Positions 1 to 8,211 of a DNA stretch of 43,518 nt are shown piece by piece. Every line of letters starts with the position of its first letter. Position 1 is the stretch's first letter. Location of the stretch: contig JANQSH010000031.1 of assembly GCA_028284145.1 (NCBI GenBank), positions 1-43,518 on the forward strand, in the 5' to 3' direction. Below the pieces are notes generated by a model. The model was not told the DNA's origin, did not search any database, and was given only the letters and a program-made list of their open reading frames with translations. A program made the position numbers and the translations under genes. The stretch is from Planctomycetaceae bacterium. GTDB taxonomy: Bacteria; Planctomycetota; Planctomycetia; Planctomycetales; Planctomycetaceae.

Positions 1-97
1 CGTATTACGCTCTCTTGTGGCGCGATGCACGTCCTTTGATCTGCAAATACAGGCTCCCACGAGCGAAAAGTGTCACACGAAAAGGTAAACTGCTCTA
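1..97 (+). repeat. Dispersed repeat R1, copy 1 (cut by window edge)
   Basis: First of six copies of a roughly 100-bp intergenic repeat (others near 2094, 7647, 17236, 17529 and 21656). The family begins with the near-palindrome GAGCGTATTACGCTC, has a central part resembling CTGCAAACATAGGCCCCCA, then CGAGCCAGAGACGTCACAC, and ends in GTAAACTGCTC. This copy begins inside the palindrome at the window edge. No coding function is seen. The gene at 133 starts just downstream, so its upstream signals may partly lie in the repeat. Confidence 0.8.
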
Positions 98-132
98 TAG
101 CGCAACACTTCCAATTCGCAGGAGTAACTTCA

Positions 133-1593
133 ATGACTGCACGCCACTCATCCGCCACAACCCGTCGTGACTTCCTGGTTCAATCTACTGTCGCTGGTGC
201 CACACTTGTCTCCGCGCCGGGGATTCTGAGTGCCCGAACAGTTGCCGACAATGTGAATGTTGGCTTTATCAGTTGCGGAGGTCGGGCCGGACAACTGATG
301 AATTCTTTCTCGAAAATTTCCGGTGTGAACATTGCGGCATTGTGTGATCCGGATGAATCACGGTTGATGTCAGCAAAGAAGAAACATCCCCAGGCAACAA
401 CCTGCAAAGACCTGCGCGATCTGATTGCCGACAAATCGATCGATGCGGTCGTCGTCGCGACGAGCAATCATTGGCATTGTCTGGCGTCCATCTGGGCAAT
501 GGAAGCGGGCAAAGATGTTTATGTCGAAAAACCCCTTTCCCATAGCCAGTGGGAAGGCATTCAGACCGTCAACGCGGCTCGCAAGTACAGGCGTGTCTGT
601 CAGGTCGGCACCCAGCAACGATCGGACCCCATGCAGCAGGAAATTCAAAAGTTCCTGCACGAAGAAAAAGCGTTGGGAGGAATTGTCTCGGCTCGGGTAA
701 ATCGTTACGGCGTTCGCGGACCAATCGGCAAACGAAGCACGCCTTTGGAGATCGGCAAATCGGTTGATTATGATCTCTGGCTTGGCCCTGCACAGGATGA
801 ACCGATTTATCGCAACAAACTGCAATACGACTGGCATTGGGACTGGAACACCGGCTCCGGCGAAATGGGGAACTGGGGCGTACACGTTCTCGATGACCTG
901 CGGAACAACGTCTTCCTTGACAAAGTTGCATTGCCCAGGCGTATTTTCGGCGGCGGCGGTCGCGTTGCATGGGATGATGCGGGGGAAACGCCCAACGTTC
1001 ATTTTGTCTATTTTGATACCGGCAAAATCCCCGTCGTGATCGGCTTGAGTAATCTGACGGATGCTCCGGGCAAAGGTGGAGCCGCGGCGCATCCCGGACC
1101 AGGCAGTGGTTACATCGCCTACTGCGAAGGTGGTCGGTTTGAAGGGCAGCGCGGCAGTGGCGCAGCGTTTGACAGCGATGGAAAGCTGATTCGCAAGTTT
1201 AAGGGGGGCGGAGGCAACGGTCTGCATCAGCAGAATTTCATCGACGCGGTCCGAGCCGAAGATCCAGGTCTGTTGAAAACCGATGTCCTTGTTGGTCATC
1301 TTTCCACCGGTTGGTGCAACCTGGCCAACATCGCGTATCAAACCGGTGGTCAATTCACCGAAGATGCCTCGCGGCAGATTACCGATTCTGTCTGGACGAA
1401 CCTGTTGGATCAGACTCGCAAGCATCTGGACAATCATAAAATTATGATGACCAGCGATCAGATCAAACTCAGCCCGGTGTTGACCGTCGATGTGGAAAAG
1501 GAAATGTTTGTCGGCGAGAACGCGGATCTCGCGAACAAGTTCATCAAGCGGGAATATCGCAAAGGGTATGAAGTGCCGACCATCGATGTGTAG
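133..1593 (+). CDS. Tat-exported Gfo/Idh/MocA family oxidoreductase
   Basis: 486-residue protein of the Gfo/Idh/MocA family of NAD(P)-dependent oxidoreductases, which usually act on sugars, polyols or their derivatives. The N-terminus holds a twin-arginine signal (RRDFL) followed by a hydrophobic stretch, so export to the periplasm is likely. A Rossmann-type stretch (GFISCGGRAGQL) follows, then the family EKP motif (EKPLSH), whose lysine is catalytic in characterised members, and a conserved GTQQRS segment. The C-terminal alpha/beta domain contains NWGVHVLDDL. The ATG at 133 is preceded by AGGAG at suitable spacing. A GTG at 70 gives a longer frame, but that lies inside repeat R1 and would bury the signal peptide. 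The substrate cannot be told. Large paralogous sets of Tat-dependent members are typical of planctomycetes. Confidence 0.93.
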   Translation: MTARHSSATTRRDFLVQSTVAGATLVSAPGILSARTVADNVNVGFISCGGRAGQLMNSFSKISGVNIAALCDPDESRLMSAKKKHPQATTCKDLRDLIADKSIDAVVVATSNHWHCLASIWAMEAGKDVYVEKPLSHSQWEGIQTVNAARKYRRVCQVGTQQRSDPMQQEIQKFLHEEKALGGIVSARVNRYGVRGPIGKRSTPLEIGKSVDYDLWLGPAQDEPIYRNKLQYDWHWDWNTGSGEMGNWGVHVLDDLRNNVFLDKVALPRRIFGGGGRVAWDDAGETPNVHFVYFDTGKIPVVIGLSNLTDAPGKGGAAAHPGPGSGYIAYCEGGRFEGQRGSGAAFDSDGKLIRKFKGGGGNGLHQQNFIDAVRAEDPGLLKTDVLVGHLSTGWCNLANIAYQTGGQFTEDASRQITDSVWTNLLDQTRKHLDNHKIMMTSDQIKLSPVLTVDVEKEMFVGENADLANKFIKREYRKGYEVPTIDV

Positions 1594-1654
1594 ACACCAC
1601 GTGTAGGCACTACAGCTTGATTGTATGACGACCTGAGAGACCAGTCAGCCTGAG

Positions 1655-1684
1655 AAACCAGCCAGTGAACCCGCTGGCTGGTTT
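1655..1684. terminator. Perfect 11-bp stem-loop, likely bidirectional terminator
   Basis: AAACCAGCCAG pairs perfectly with CTGGCTGGTTT around an 8-nt loop. It lies 62 bp after the stop of the Gfo/Idh/MocA gene and is followed by TATATAT. The A-rich and T-rich ends could serve transcription from either side. Confidence 0.75.
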
Positions 1685-1696
1685 ATATATTCACGA

Positions 1697-1882
1697 TCAT
1701 GCTTTTGCAGTGCGAGAGTTGTGAATACGACCGAGGATAGTGTTGTGGCGACGGAAGCGTTGAAGACGACCATCTATTTCCGCGACTTCTTTAGCGATCG
1801 GTTTTCGGTCAAGCAATCCGGTTTCCAACCAGTGGTGAAACTGGACGGAATCACCCGCTGGTTGGATGACATCAACGGGCAA
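1697..1882 (-). CDS. Doubtful small ORF, possibly coupled to the small membrane ORF upstream
   Basis: Frame of up to 61 codons whose only start in the overlap is TTG at 1882, inside the last codons of the neighbouring small ORF (1872-1994). The peptide is charged and helix-prone (segment RKPIAKEVAEIDGRLQRF), and its codons look like those of real genes here, but I recognise no family. Either this is a coupled small gene or, with a frameshift, the second half of one roughly 100-residue protein starting at 1994. No ribosome-binding site of its own is clear. Confidence 0.25.
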   Translation of the reverse strand: MPVDVIQPAGDSVQFHHWLETGLLDRKPIAKEVAEIDGRLQRFRRHNTILGRIHNSRTAKA

Positions 1883-1994
1883 CCTTATCCACCCAAATCC
1901 CGAAGACGATCAAAGCTGTTCCGGTCAAAATTGCAGTGGCGGCCCACTCGATAGCGTATGACTGCGAACTGGTCATCATCAAGTCGGTTATCAT
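1872..1994 (-). CDS. Possible 40-residue single-pass membrane protein
   Basis: Small ORF starting at ATG 1994 with GGGGAGAG about 6 nt upstream, a good Shine-Dalgarno. The 40-residue product has one hydrophobic segment (ATAILTGTALIVFGIWV) followed by a positively charged end, suggesting a single membrane span. It lies alone on the minus strand between the terminator at 1655 and repeat R1 at 2094. No family was recognised, so the call rests on the ribosome-binding site and the membrane segment. It may continue into the frame at 1697-1882 if the sequence carries a frameshift. Confidence 0.35.
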   Translation of the reverse strand: MITDLMMTSSQSYAIEWAATAILTGTALIVFGIWVDKVAR

Positions 1995-2093
1995 GACATT
2001 CTCTCCCCGGACGATTCTGTGCGGTGATGTGAGCGAGACAAAATGGGCGGATGAAAAGACTCGCCCGAATCTCATCTTCCGATGTTCGATTTA

Positions 2094-2193
2094 GAGCATA
2101 TTGCACTCTTCTGTACCGCGATGAACGTCGTCTGGCCTGCAAACGCATAGGCCCCAAGAGCCAGAGACGTCACACCAAAAGGCAAACTGTTCT
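2094..2193 (+). repeat. Dispersed repeat R1, copy 2
   Basis: Same roughly 100-bp family as the copy at 1-97. It starts with a degenerate GAGCATATTGCACTC, contains GCCTGCAAACGCATAGGCCC and GAGCCAGAGACGTCACACC, and ends in GCAAACTGTTCT. It directly abuts the start of repeat R2 at 2192, so two different elements are packed head to tail. Confidence 0.8.
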
Positions 2194-2300
2194 AGTGAAC
2201 CGTCAAGACTGAAAAGAAGGGTTGATGAAGTTGCAAGGAGCGACAACGGAGCGGGTTATGTCAACCCGCTCTCCCCAGCAAAGCCATGACAAGGCACTAG
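2192..2300 (+). repeat. Dispersed MITE-like repeat R2, copy A
   Basis: About 109 bp bounded by CTAGTG at the left and CACTAG at the right (6-bp inverted ends), with an internal hairpin GAGCGGGTT/AACCCGCTC around 2249-2271. A nearly identical copy lies inverted at 8212-8308. It carries no ORF, so it resembles a small non-autonomous element. Its right end supplies the TAG stop codon of the gene at 2297-2662. Confidence 0.8.
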
Positions 2301-2662
2301 TGGCGGTGTCCGCGGTGTTTGTCGTGTCCACCACGGTGATAGTCCCAGTGGCCGTCCTGGTGGTAGACGTATCGACCGGGGATGTAGACCATTGTACCAC
2401 ACGGCTTACGCACCCAGTGCCCCGGGATGTAATCGTAGTGGCTGGTATCATGCCAGTCGTAGTGTCCACGGTCATAGTGGCGAGAGTGTCCAAATCCACG
2501 GTGGCGATGGAGTCCGCTGTGGTGGAAACCGCCGTGACCACCGATGGAGATGCTGACTTTGCCATTGCTGAATCGGAAGCCACCCGCTTCAGCCTCTTTG
2601 TTGTCCATCGTGGTGAATCCCAGTCCCGCTGCCAATGCGATTGCAAATGCCGTCATCTTCAT
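2297..2662 (-). CDS. Small secreted His/Gly-rich protein
   Basis: 121-residue protein with an N-terminal signal peptide (MKMTAFAIALAAGLGF, with an AEA-type cleavage region), then a Gly/His-rich body with many HRG, HYD and GHW motifs and the ending HRGHRH. Such composition suggests divalent metal binding or a surface/periplasmic role; this is inference. ATG 2662 is preceded by AGGAG at about 7 nt, and upstream codons to 2752 would only bury the signal peptide. A sigma-54-like promoter lies at 2737-2752. The stop codon falls in the end of repeat R2, so the original C-terminus may have been altered by insertion. It is a single-gene unit. Confidence 0.8.
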   Translation of the reverse strand: MKMTAFAIALAAGLGFTTMDNKEAEAGGFRFSNGKVSISIGGHGGFHHSGLHRHRGFGHSRHYDRGHYDWHDTSHYDYIPGHWVRKPCGTMVYIPGRYVYHQDGHWDYHRGGHDKHRGHRH

Positions 2663-2736
2663 GGTTCTCTCCTCAAATCGTTTGAGTTCGTCCGAAAAAA
2701 ACTGGATGTTTTTGTTCCCGCTGCCAAAGTGAAATG

Positions 2737-2752
2737 GCGAAAAGCGTGCCAA
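2737..2752 (-). promoter_or_regulatory. Candidate sigma-54 promoter for the His/Gly-rich protein
   Basis: On the minus strand the sequence TTGGCACGCTTTTCGC matches the -24/-12 consensus TTGGCACG-N4-TTGC at every fixed position but one (T to C). Predicted initiation is near 2726, giving a leader of about 64 nt before ATG 2662. No enhancer-binding-protein site was identified. Confidence 0.55.
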
Positions 2753-2892
2753 TTCGAAAACGTTCGAAAAACAGTGGAAAACAAGGTGTTTTCGACGAAT
2801 CAGTCAGGGTAAGCATCGAAAAACCGATGACAGTGCGTCATCAAAATGACATCCCTGACAGATGGGACGAACATTCCTGGCGCATTGAAAAA

Positions 2893-2937
2893 CGCCCGAT
2901 AGATACCCCGCTTCTGTTGGGGGAAATCAACCGGGCG
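2893..2937 (-). terminator. Likely terminator after the UDP-sugar dehydrogenase gene
   Basis: On the minus strand CGCCCG ... CCCC ... GGGG ... CGGGCG forms a two-part stem-loop with an interior loop, followed at once by TTTTTC. It lies about 30 bp after the stop codon at 2966. Confidence 0.6.
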
Positions 2938-2965
2938 CTTGAATGCGCTGTTGTGAAAAGAGGGA

Positions 2966-4336
2966 TCAGGCTTTGCGAATTTTCTCTCGTCCCTGCTCCA
3001 CATCTCTGGTCGCATTGCGGGTGTCGAGGACCATCTGTGCATGTTCGACGATGTGACCGAAATCAAATGCGGTGTGATTGGTTGCAATTAACATGCAATC
3101 CTGAGCAGCGATGAATTCCGAAGTCAATTCGCTGCTGGTCAAGTTGGGAACGTCGTAGTGCCGCATGGAACCGAGCTGCGGAATGTGGGGGTCACTGTAA
3201 GTGACTTCCGCACCACGTTGCAGGAGCAGTTCCATCAATTCAAATGAGGGGCTTTCGCGCGGATCGTCCACATCCTTTTTGTATGCCATTCCGAGCAGGC
3301 AGATTTTGCTCCCCTTGATTGGTTTTGCCTGATCGTTCAGAAACTCGGCGAGTCGGGAAACGACATATTCCGGCATGCGGGAATTGACTTCCCCTGCCAA
3401 TTCGATGAATCGCGTTGTCAGCCCTTGCTTGCGTGCCAGCCATGTCAGGTAGAACGGGTCGATGGGAATGCAGTGTCCACCCAGTCCAGGACCAGGATAA
3501 AAAGCCTGGAAGCCAAATGGTTTGGTTTTTGCAGCGTCGACAACTTCCCAGATATCGATCCCCATTCGATCGAACAGGATCTTCAATTCGTTCACCAGGG
3601 CGATATTGACAGCACGATAGGTGTTTTCCAGAATTTTGCACGCTTCGGCAATCTCCGGGCTGGATACGGGAATCACCTGGACGATCGCATGGTTGTAGAG
3701 TTGCTCTGCCAGTTGACTGCTGATTTTCGACGAACCGCCAACGACCTTGGGAATTCCCGCTGCCGAGTAATCGGGGTTGCCCGGGTCTTCCCGTTCGGGG
3801 CTGTAGGCCAGAAAGAAGTCTTTTCCTTCCACCAGATCGCTTTGTTCGAGAATCGGCAGCACAACTTCGGAAGTTGTGGTGGGGTAAGTTGTACTCTCCA
3901 GCACGACGAGTTGCCCGGGGCGCATAACGCGGGAGATCGCCGAGGAGGTCGATTCCACATACGTGAGATCCGGGTCACGACTGTCACTCAGCGGTGTGGG
4001 GACACAGATCAACAGGCAGTCTGCCTCAGCCAGCCGGGAGAGATCGGAGGTTGCTTCAAACTGTTTGTCGTCGATCCACTTTCCGACCGTATCAGACTCA
4101 ATATGTTTGATGTAGCTTTGACGGGCAGTCAAAGCGTCGACTTTTTTCTGATCGACATCGAAGCCGAGCGTCCGAAACCCGGCAGAGACAAAGGCATTGA
4201 TGAGTGGCAACCCAACGTAACCCAGGCCAATCACACCGACCAGAGCCGTTTTCTCCCGGATTGCCTGTTCGAGGGCTTCGGCTGGTTTTTCATTCATACT
4301 GGCATCTGCACGAGTTTCCAGAAAGTTGATCGTCAT
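2966..4336 (-). CDS. UDP-glucose/UDP-N-acetyl-sugar 6-dehydrogenase family protein
   Basis: 456-residue nucleotide-sugar dehydrogenase. The family oxidises C6 of a UDP-sugar to the uronic acid with two NAD+ (UDP-Glc, UDP-GlcNAc or UDP-ManNAc), making precursors for capsule or O-antigen. The N-terminal Rossmann domain has GLGYVGLP at residues 37-44. The catalytic cysteine motif GGHCIPIDP is near Cys289, and the C-terminal UDP-binding domain contains GMAYKKDVDDPRESP. The GGHCIPIDP form resembles the WbpA/TviB (UDP-HexNAc) branch more than classical UDP-glucose dehydrogenase; this is inference. ATG 4336 with GGAA upstream is preferred; ATG 4297 is an alternative. It is divergent from the capD-like gene at 4691, which fits a shared polysaccharide role. 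Confidence 0.92.
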   Translation of the reverse strand: MTINFLETRADASMNEKPAEALEQAIREKTALVGVIGLGYVGLPLINAFVSAGFRTLGFDVDQKKVDALTARQSYIKHIESDTVGKWIDDKQFEATSDLSRLAEADCLLICVPTPLSDSRDPDLTYVESTSSAISRVMRPGQLVVLESTTYPTTTSEVVLPILEQSDLVEGKDFFLAYSPEREDPGNPDYSAAGIPKVVGGSSKISSQLAEQLYNHAIVQVIPVSSPEIAEACKILENTYRAVNIALVNELKILFDRMGIDIWEVVDAAKTKPFGFQAFYPGPGLGGHCIPIDPFYLTWLARKQGLTTRFIELAGEVNSRMPEYVVSRLAEFLNDQAKPIKGSKICLLGMAYKKDVDDPRESPSFELMELLLQRGAEVTYSDPHIPQLGSMRHYDVPNLTSSELTSEFIAAQDCMLIATNHTAFDFGHIVEHAQMVLDTRNATRDVEQGREKIRKA

Positions 4337-4690
4337 CTTCCATGTTCCAATATCATCAAATGGCGAAGAAATCACGCTCGATGCGGCGATTTCCTGTCCG
4401 CAAGTCGTTCGTGGTTTGTGTGTGTGAAAATGAATTTGCGACGCATTCTGTGACAAATGTCGATTTCATGTCAATGTCGACTTTATGCAGAAAAAGACCG
4501 TTGCAACCTGATCTTGACCCGGTTTCGACGATCTCATAACACTCCGCTTCTCTCCAGATGTCTATCTGACATTTCTGGAATTCCCGTTGGGAGCAAACAG
4601 GCTCATCCGGCTCGGTCGGAACAGGCGGGACGGCGACAATCATGGACGTTTATTGCCTCACCTTCCAATGTCACGGATCGATCCAAAAAG
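4337..4690. other. Divergent intergenic region between two nucleotide-sugar genes
   Basis: 354 bp with no convincing gene. It should hold the promoters for both the dehydrogenase (minus) and the dehydratase (plus). A direct repeat AATGTCGA occurs around 4457-4482, which might be an operator, but the evidence is weak. Confidence 0.4.
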
Positions 4691-6547
4691 ATGCAGTATC
4701 GCATTGCCACAGTCATTCCTGTCTACCTGACTCTCTATACCATCTGCTTTTTCGGAGCATTCCTGCTGCGATTTGAGATGGTCATGGACCGTGAATTGCT
4801 GCAGGTTTTCTACCGTAGTCTGCCCTACGTCCTCGCTGTCAAACTGGCGATCGCTTTGGTATCGGCAGAATGGAAGAGATCGTTTCGCTATGCCACATTG
4901 ACTGACCTGGCACATATCGGAATCTCCACAACCTGTGCCGCAGCAATCCTCTACTCGATCAACCTGGAGTTCATGAGTAACCTTGTGGGACAGCAGATCC
5001 CGCGGTCCATCATTCTCATCGACTGGGTCTTGTCGATTCCTGTGTTGGGGGGAGTCCGCAGCTCTTCACGCATTTACGGAGAAGTGATTCGTCCGCTATT
5101 CAAGAAAGCTGACAAGACACGCGCATTGGTCTATGGATCAGCCCCCGACTCCATTGAAATTCTGCGAGCCTTTCAACGAGCGGATTCCGAGTATCAAATC
5201 GTCGGTCTCGTCGACCGAAATGCCCGCAAACAAGGCCACATTATCGCCGGATTGAGAATCTACTCCGGTCGGCCAGGTTGGGTCGAGCTATCCCATTCGC
5301 TAAACGTAACACACATTCTGATACCTGCGTCCGTCGCTGGTCGCGAAGTACGCGACATTATAAATGATTGCGCCGATTCGAACATCAAAATTCAGGTGAT
5401 TCCCTCAGTGGGCGACGTTGTCGATGGCGTCTATCAACTCAAAGTGCGGGACGTGACCGTCTCCGACCTGTTGCGACGAGAGCCGAATCAGCTCGATTCC
5501 TCACAGATCGGTAAATACATCGCCGGTAAGCGCGTTCTGGTTACCGGGGCAGCGGGCAGCATTGGCTCGGAAATCTGTCGACAGGTTCTGGAATTCCAAC
5601 CCAGATCACTTGCGTTGCTCGATCAGTCGGAATTCGGCATTTTCCAAATGGAACAATCGCTCCAGGGGCTTTATAGTTCGAATATCGATGTGCAATTCAT
5701 CATCGCGGATGTGACCAATACAGCACGCGTTCAAACAGTGATGAAAGAGTTTCAGCCGGAACTTGTTCTGCACGCCGCAGCCTACAAGCATGTGCCTTTG
5801 ATGGAAGACAATATCCCCGAGGCGATTCGGAATAATGTCTTCGGAACAAAGAATATGGTCGACCTTGCCGACGAAGTCGGCGTTGAACGGTTTATCCTTA
5901 TTTCGACCGACAAAGCTGTCAAACCGACCAGCGTGATGGGTTCAACCAAACTCGTCGCGGAGAAATATGTCTCGTCCGCCTCAGCCTGGTCGAAAACGCA
6001 TTTCGTTACCGTCCGGTTTGGCAATGTGCTGAATTCTGCCGGCAGCGTTGTGCCGACATTCCGCCGTCAGATTGAGGCGGGTGGACCCATTACCGTCACA
6101 CATCCGGAAATCAACCGCTTTTTCATGACAATCCCGGAGGCGGTGCAACTCGTTCTGCAGGCCGGGGCATTGGGTTCATCGGGTGATATTCACATTCTCG
6201 AAATGGGCGAGCCGGTCAAAATTGTGGATCTCGCCAAAGATATGATCAAACTTTCCGGAATGAGATACCCAGATGACATCGACATTGTGTTCACTGGATT
6301 GCGACCGGGTGAAAAGTTGTATGAAGATCTGTTCTATGATTTGGAGGAACAGGCAACCAAGGTGCACGATAAAATCTTCTGTGCCAATTGTACAAACCCT
6401 GTTCAATTGGAAATGGAGCGCGACATCAAAATGCTGGCGGAAGCGATGGACATGCCGAACGAAGAGGCTAGAACGGTGCTGGCCAAAATTGTCGATGCCT
6501 ATGTCTCCGCCGGTGTTCGCGATGAAGAGCCAGCGAAAGCCGCCTGA
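4691..6547 (+). CDS. CapD/WbpM-type membrane nucleotide-sugar 4,6-dehydratase
   Basis: 618-residue polysaccharide-biosynthesis protein of the CapD/WbpM/FlaA1 family, whose members convert UDP-GlcNAc to a 4-keto-6-deoxy sugar. The N-terminus has about four membrane spans, followed by a first nucleotide-binding-like domain (from about residue 135) and the C-terminal SDR catalytic domain. That domain shows GAAGSIGS at residues 286-293, HAAAYKHVPLME, and STDKAVKPTSVMGSTK at 405-420. The usual catalytic tyrosine is Met416 with Lys420, as expected for this SMK-type subfamily. ATG 4691 is used because it gives a normal N-terminus before the first span; it lacks a clear Shine-Dalgarno. The stop codon TGA abuts the TCA (reverse stop) of the next gene with no gap. 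Confidence 0.92.
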   Translation: MQYRIATVIPVYLTLYTICFFGAFLLRFEMVMDRELLQVFYRSLPYVLAVKLAIALVSAEWKRSFRYATLTDLAHIGISTTCAAAILYSINLEFMSNLVGQQIPRSIILIDWVLSIPVLGGVRSSSRIYGEVIRPLFKKADKTRALVYGSAPDSIEILRAFQRADSEYQIVGLVDRNARKQGHIIAGLRIYSGRPGWVELSHSLNVTHILIPASVAGREVRDIINDCADSNIKIQVIPSVGDVVDGVYQLKVRDVTVSDLLRREPNQLDSSQIGKYIAGKRVLVTGAAGSIGSEICRQVLEFQPRSLALLDQSEFGIFQMEQSLQGLYSSNIDVQFIIADVTNTARVQTVMKEFQPELVLHAAAYKHVPLMEDNIPEAIRNNVFGTKNMVDLADEVGVERFILISTDKAVKPTSVMGSTKLVAEKYVSSASAWSKTHFVTVRFGNVLNSAGSVVPTFRRQIEAGGPITVTHPEINRFFMTIPEAVQLVLQAGALGSSGDIHILEMGEPVKIVDLAKDMIKLSGMRYPDDIDIVFTGLRPGEKLYEDLFYDLEEQATKVHDKIFCANCTNPVQLEMERDIKMLAEAMDMPNEEARTVLAKIVDAYVSAGVRDEEPAKAA

Positions 6548-7525
6548 TCAGGATGCATTTCCCGCAGCATTGGCATTCGTTGTCATTGGCAAGCCGCAGC
6601 CGACATGGTGCCCGTTACACTCCTCGTCATCAAATTCGATCTCCAACGTCGAATGGTGAATCTGAAATCGGTTGGCCAGTTCCGTTCGGATGGCTGATTT
6701 TATCGATTCCATCTCGCTGGCTCGATCACGCGGGACGACCAGATGCCCCTCGAATGCGGTCTGTGTTTCATCCAGTTGCCACAGATGCAGATGATGCACA
6801 TCGTCGACGCCATCGACTGCCCGTAATCGCTCGATGAGTTCTTCGATCTGGATGTTTTCCGGAACACTTTCCATCAGAATGTGAATCGACTCGCGAATCA
6901 TCGACGTGCTGTGCCACAAAATGTAGGCGGAAATCAGAAATGTCATGATGACATCCAGATACCAGGCATCCCACAGGATGACTGCGATGCCGACGATGAT
7001 GACTCCAACGGAACCCAGGGCATCAGCCAGATTGTGCAGAAACGCGGCCCGCACATTCAAGTTTCCCTTGGCCATTCTGAGTAACAGCAAAGCGGTGCCC
7101 AGGTCGACGGCCAATGCAATGCCCGCAATAATGATCACAGGCCAGCCGGAAATCTCTTGCGGATCGAAAATCCGTGCGATCGCTTCGTAGAGCAGGTAAA
7201 CCCCCACGAGGATCAACGCTGTCAGATTGATCAACGAGCCGATCACTTCTGCCCGGCGATAACCAAACGTCCGTTTCTGATCAGCCGGTTTGCGTGCGAT
7301 GCGGCGTGCGATCAAAGCGACAATCAGCGAGAGACAGTCGTTGAAGTTGTGCAGCGCATCGGCCATGAGCGCCAGAGAACCAAACAGGATTCCGCCGATC
7401 AGTTCTGCAACCGTCAGGCCGAAATTCAACAGCACCGCCCCAACCAGCCGAACATCACTCAGATGCGACGTGTCGTGGGTATGTCCGCAATGTGCGTGCG
7501 AATGTGCGGTGTGGTCGTGACTCAT
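6548..7525 (-). CDS. Cation diffusion facilitator (CzcD/ZitB-like zinc exporter)
   Basis: 325-residue CDF protein, a proton-coupled exporter of Zn2+ and sometimes Co2+/Cd2+ across the cytoplasmic membrane. It has a His-rich N-terminus (HDHTAHSHAHCGHTH), six predicted membrane spans, and the HxxxD metal-site pairs H59/D63 in span 2 and H164/D168 in span 5, the pattern of zinc-selective members. A C-terminal cytoplasmic domain (DVHHLHLWQL) and a final CNGHHVGCG may bind metal. ATG 7525 is chosen; a TTG at 7543 is possible, and neither has a strong ribosome-binding site. It is monocistronic and convergent with the capD-like gene; regulation is not visible. Confidence 0.93.
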   Translation of the reverse strand: MSHDHTAHSHAHCGHTHDTSHLSDVRLVGAVLLNFGLTVAELIGGILFGSLALMADALHNFNDCLSLIVALIARRIARKPADQKRTFGYRRAEVIGSLINLTALILVGVYLLYEAIARIFDPQEISGWPVIIIAGIALAVDLGTALLLLRMAKGNLNVRAAFLHNLADALGSVGVIIVGIAVILWDAWYLDVIMTFLISAYILWHSTSMIRESIHILMESVPENIQIEELIERLRAVDGVDDVHHLHLWQLDETQTAFEGHLVVPRDRASEMESIKSAIRTELANRFQIHHSTLEIEFDDEECNGHHVGCGLPMTTNANAAGNAS

Positions 7526-7646
7526 GATTGGGCAGTTCAGCAAAAGGAAAGGCTCGCAGAAAAGATAACGCAGATCGTGTCCACCAATCCAGTGGAAATT
7601 CTCTCACATTCCGAAGTTTACCGATTTGCAGAGATCTTCTGACTTG

Positions 7647-7748
7647 GAGCGTATTACGCTCCTTCTGTGCCACGATGGGCGTCGTTCAGCCTGCAAACAT
7701 AAGCCCACACACGAGCCAGAGACGTCACACCCAGAAGTAAACGGCTCC
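7647..7748 (+). repeat. Dispersed repeat R1, copy 3
   Basis: Well-preserved copy starting with the palindrome GAGCGTATTACGCTC, with CGAGCCAGAGACGTCACAC and ending GTAAACGGCTCC. It directly joins the broken end of the IS5-type transposase remnant at 7749. In the minus-strand direction the transposase runs into the repeat, so this point is either the breakpoint of the IS or an insertion site. Confidence 0.8.
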
Positions 7749-8116
7749 AGGCCACGTGGTGTGTTGGTTCTCCGTTTGACTCGGCCACCGGCACACCGGG
7801 CCGCTCGAACGACTATCCCGTCAACACACCACAAGTCGGTATCGATGCCATCAGCGTCAACGATTCTTTTGAGCAACGTCTGTTTGATCTCATCCAGCGT
7901 GCCATCGGAATTCCACCTGTCGAAGTGTTTGTAAACCGTCTCCCAAGGACCGAACTCTTCCGGTAAGTCTCGCCACGGAGTCCCTGTTCACAATCGCCAG
8001 AGAATTCCGTCCAACATTTTGCGAGGATCAGCCGGAGGTCGTCCCGTTACTGCCGGTTCGGGAAAAATCTCCTCGATCAACTTCCATTGCCTGTCCGTTA
8101 AACGATGTCGTGCCAT
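7749..8116 (-). pseudogene. Decayed, truncated IS5-family transposase
   Basis: Reading the minus strand from ATG 8116 gives MARHRLTDRQWKLIEEIFP, the typical start of IS5-type transposases. After a frameshift near 8055 the frame continues as GRPPADPRKMLDGILWRL, stop, TGTPWRDLPEEFGPW, ETVYKHFDRWNSDGT and WCVDGIVVRA. The last contains the first Asp of the DDE triad. A TGA replaces an expected Arg codon near 8000. The reading ends at 7749 against repeat R1, so about half the protein, including the rest of the DDE triad, is missing. It therefore has one frameshift, one nonsense codon and a 3' truncation. A 47-bp piece of the same gene recurs at 21754-21800. Confidence 0.85.
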
Positions 8117-8211
8117 CCCTGGCCTCCCTCTCATCAAGCCAGCAAAAACAGCATCCTCCCATATCCATGAAAATCGGAAAACAGCACTTTGGAAACAAAA
8201 GCTGGTGCCTT

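Noticed and set aside
370..1437. 355-codon ORF on the minus strand opposite the Gfo/Idh/MocA gene
   Set aside because: Antisense to a gene with clear family motifs; the translation shows no recognisable domain.
3425..4453. 342-codon plus-strand ORF across the UDP-sugar dehydrogenase
   Set aside because: Lies within a gene whose motifs (GLGYVGLP, GGHCIPIDP) are unambiguous on the other strand.
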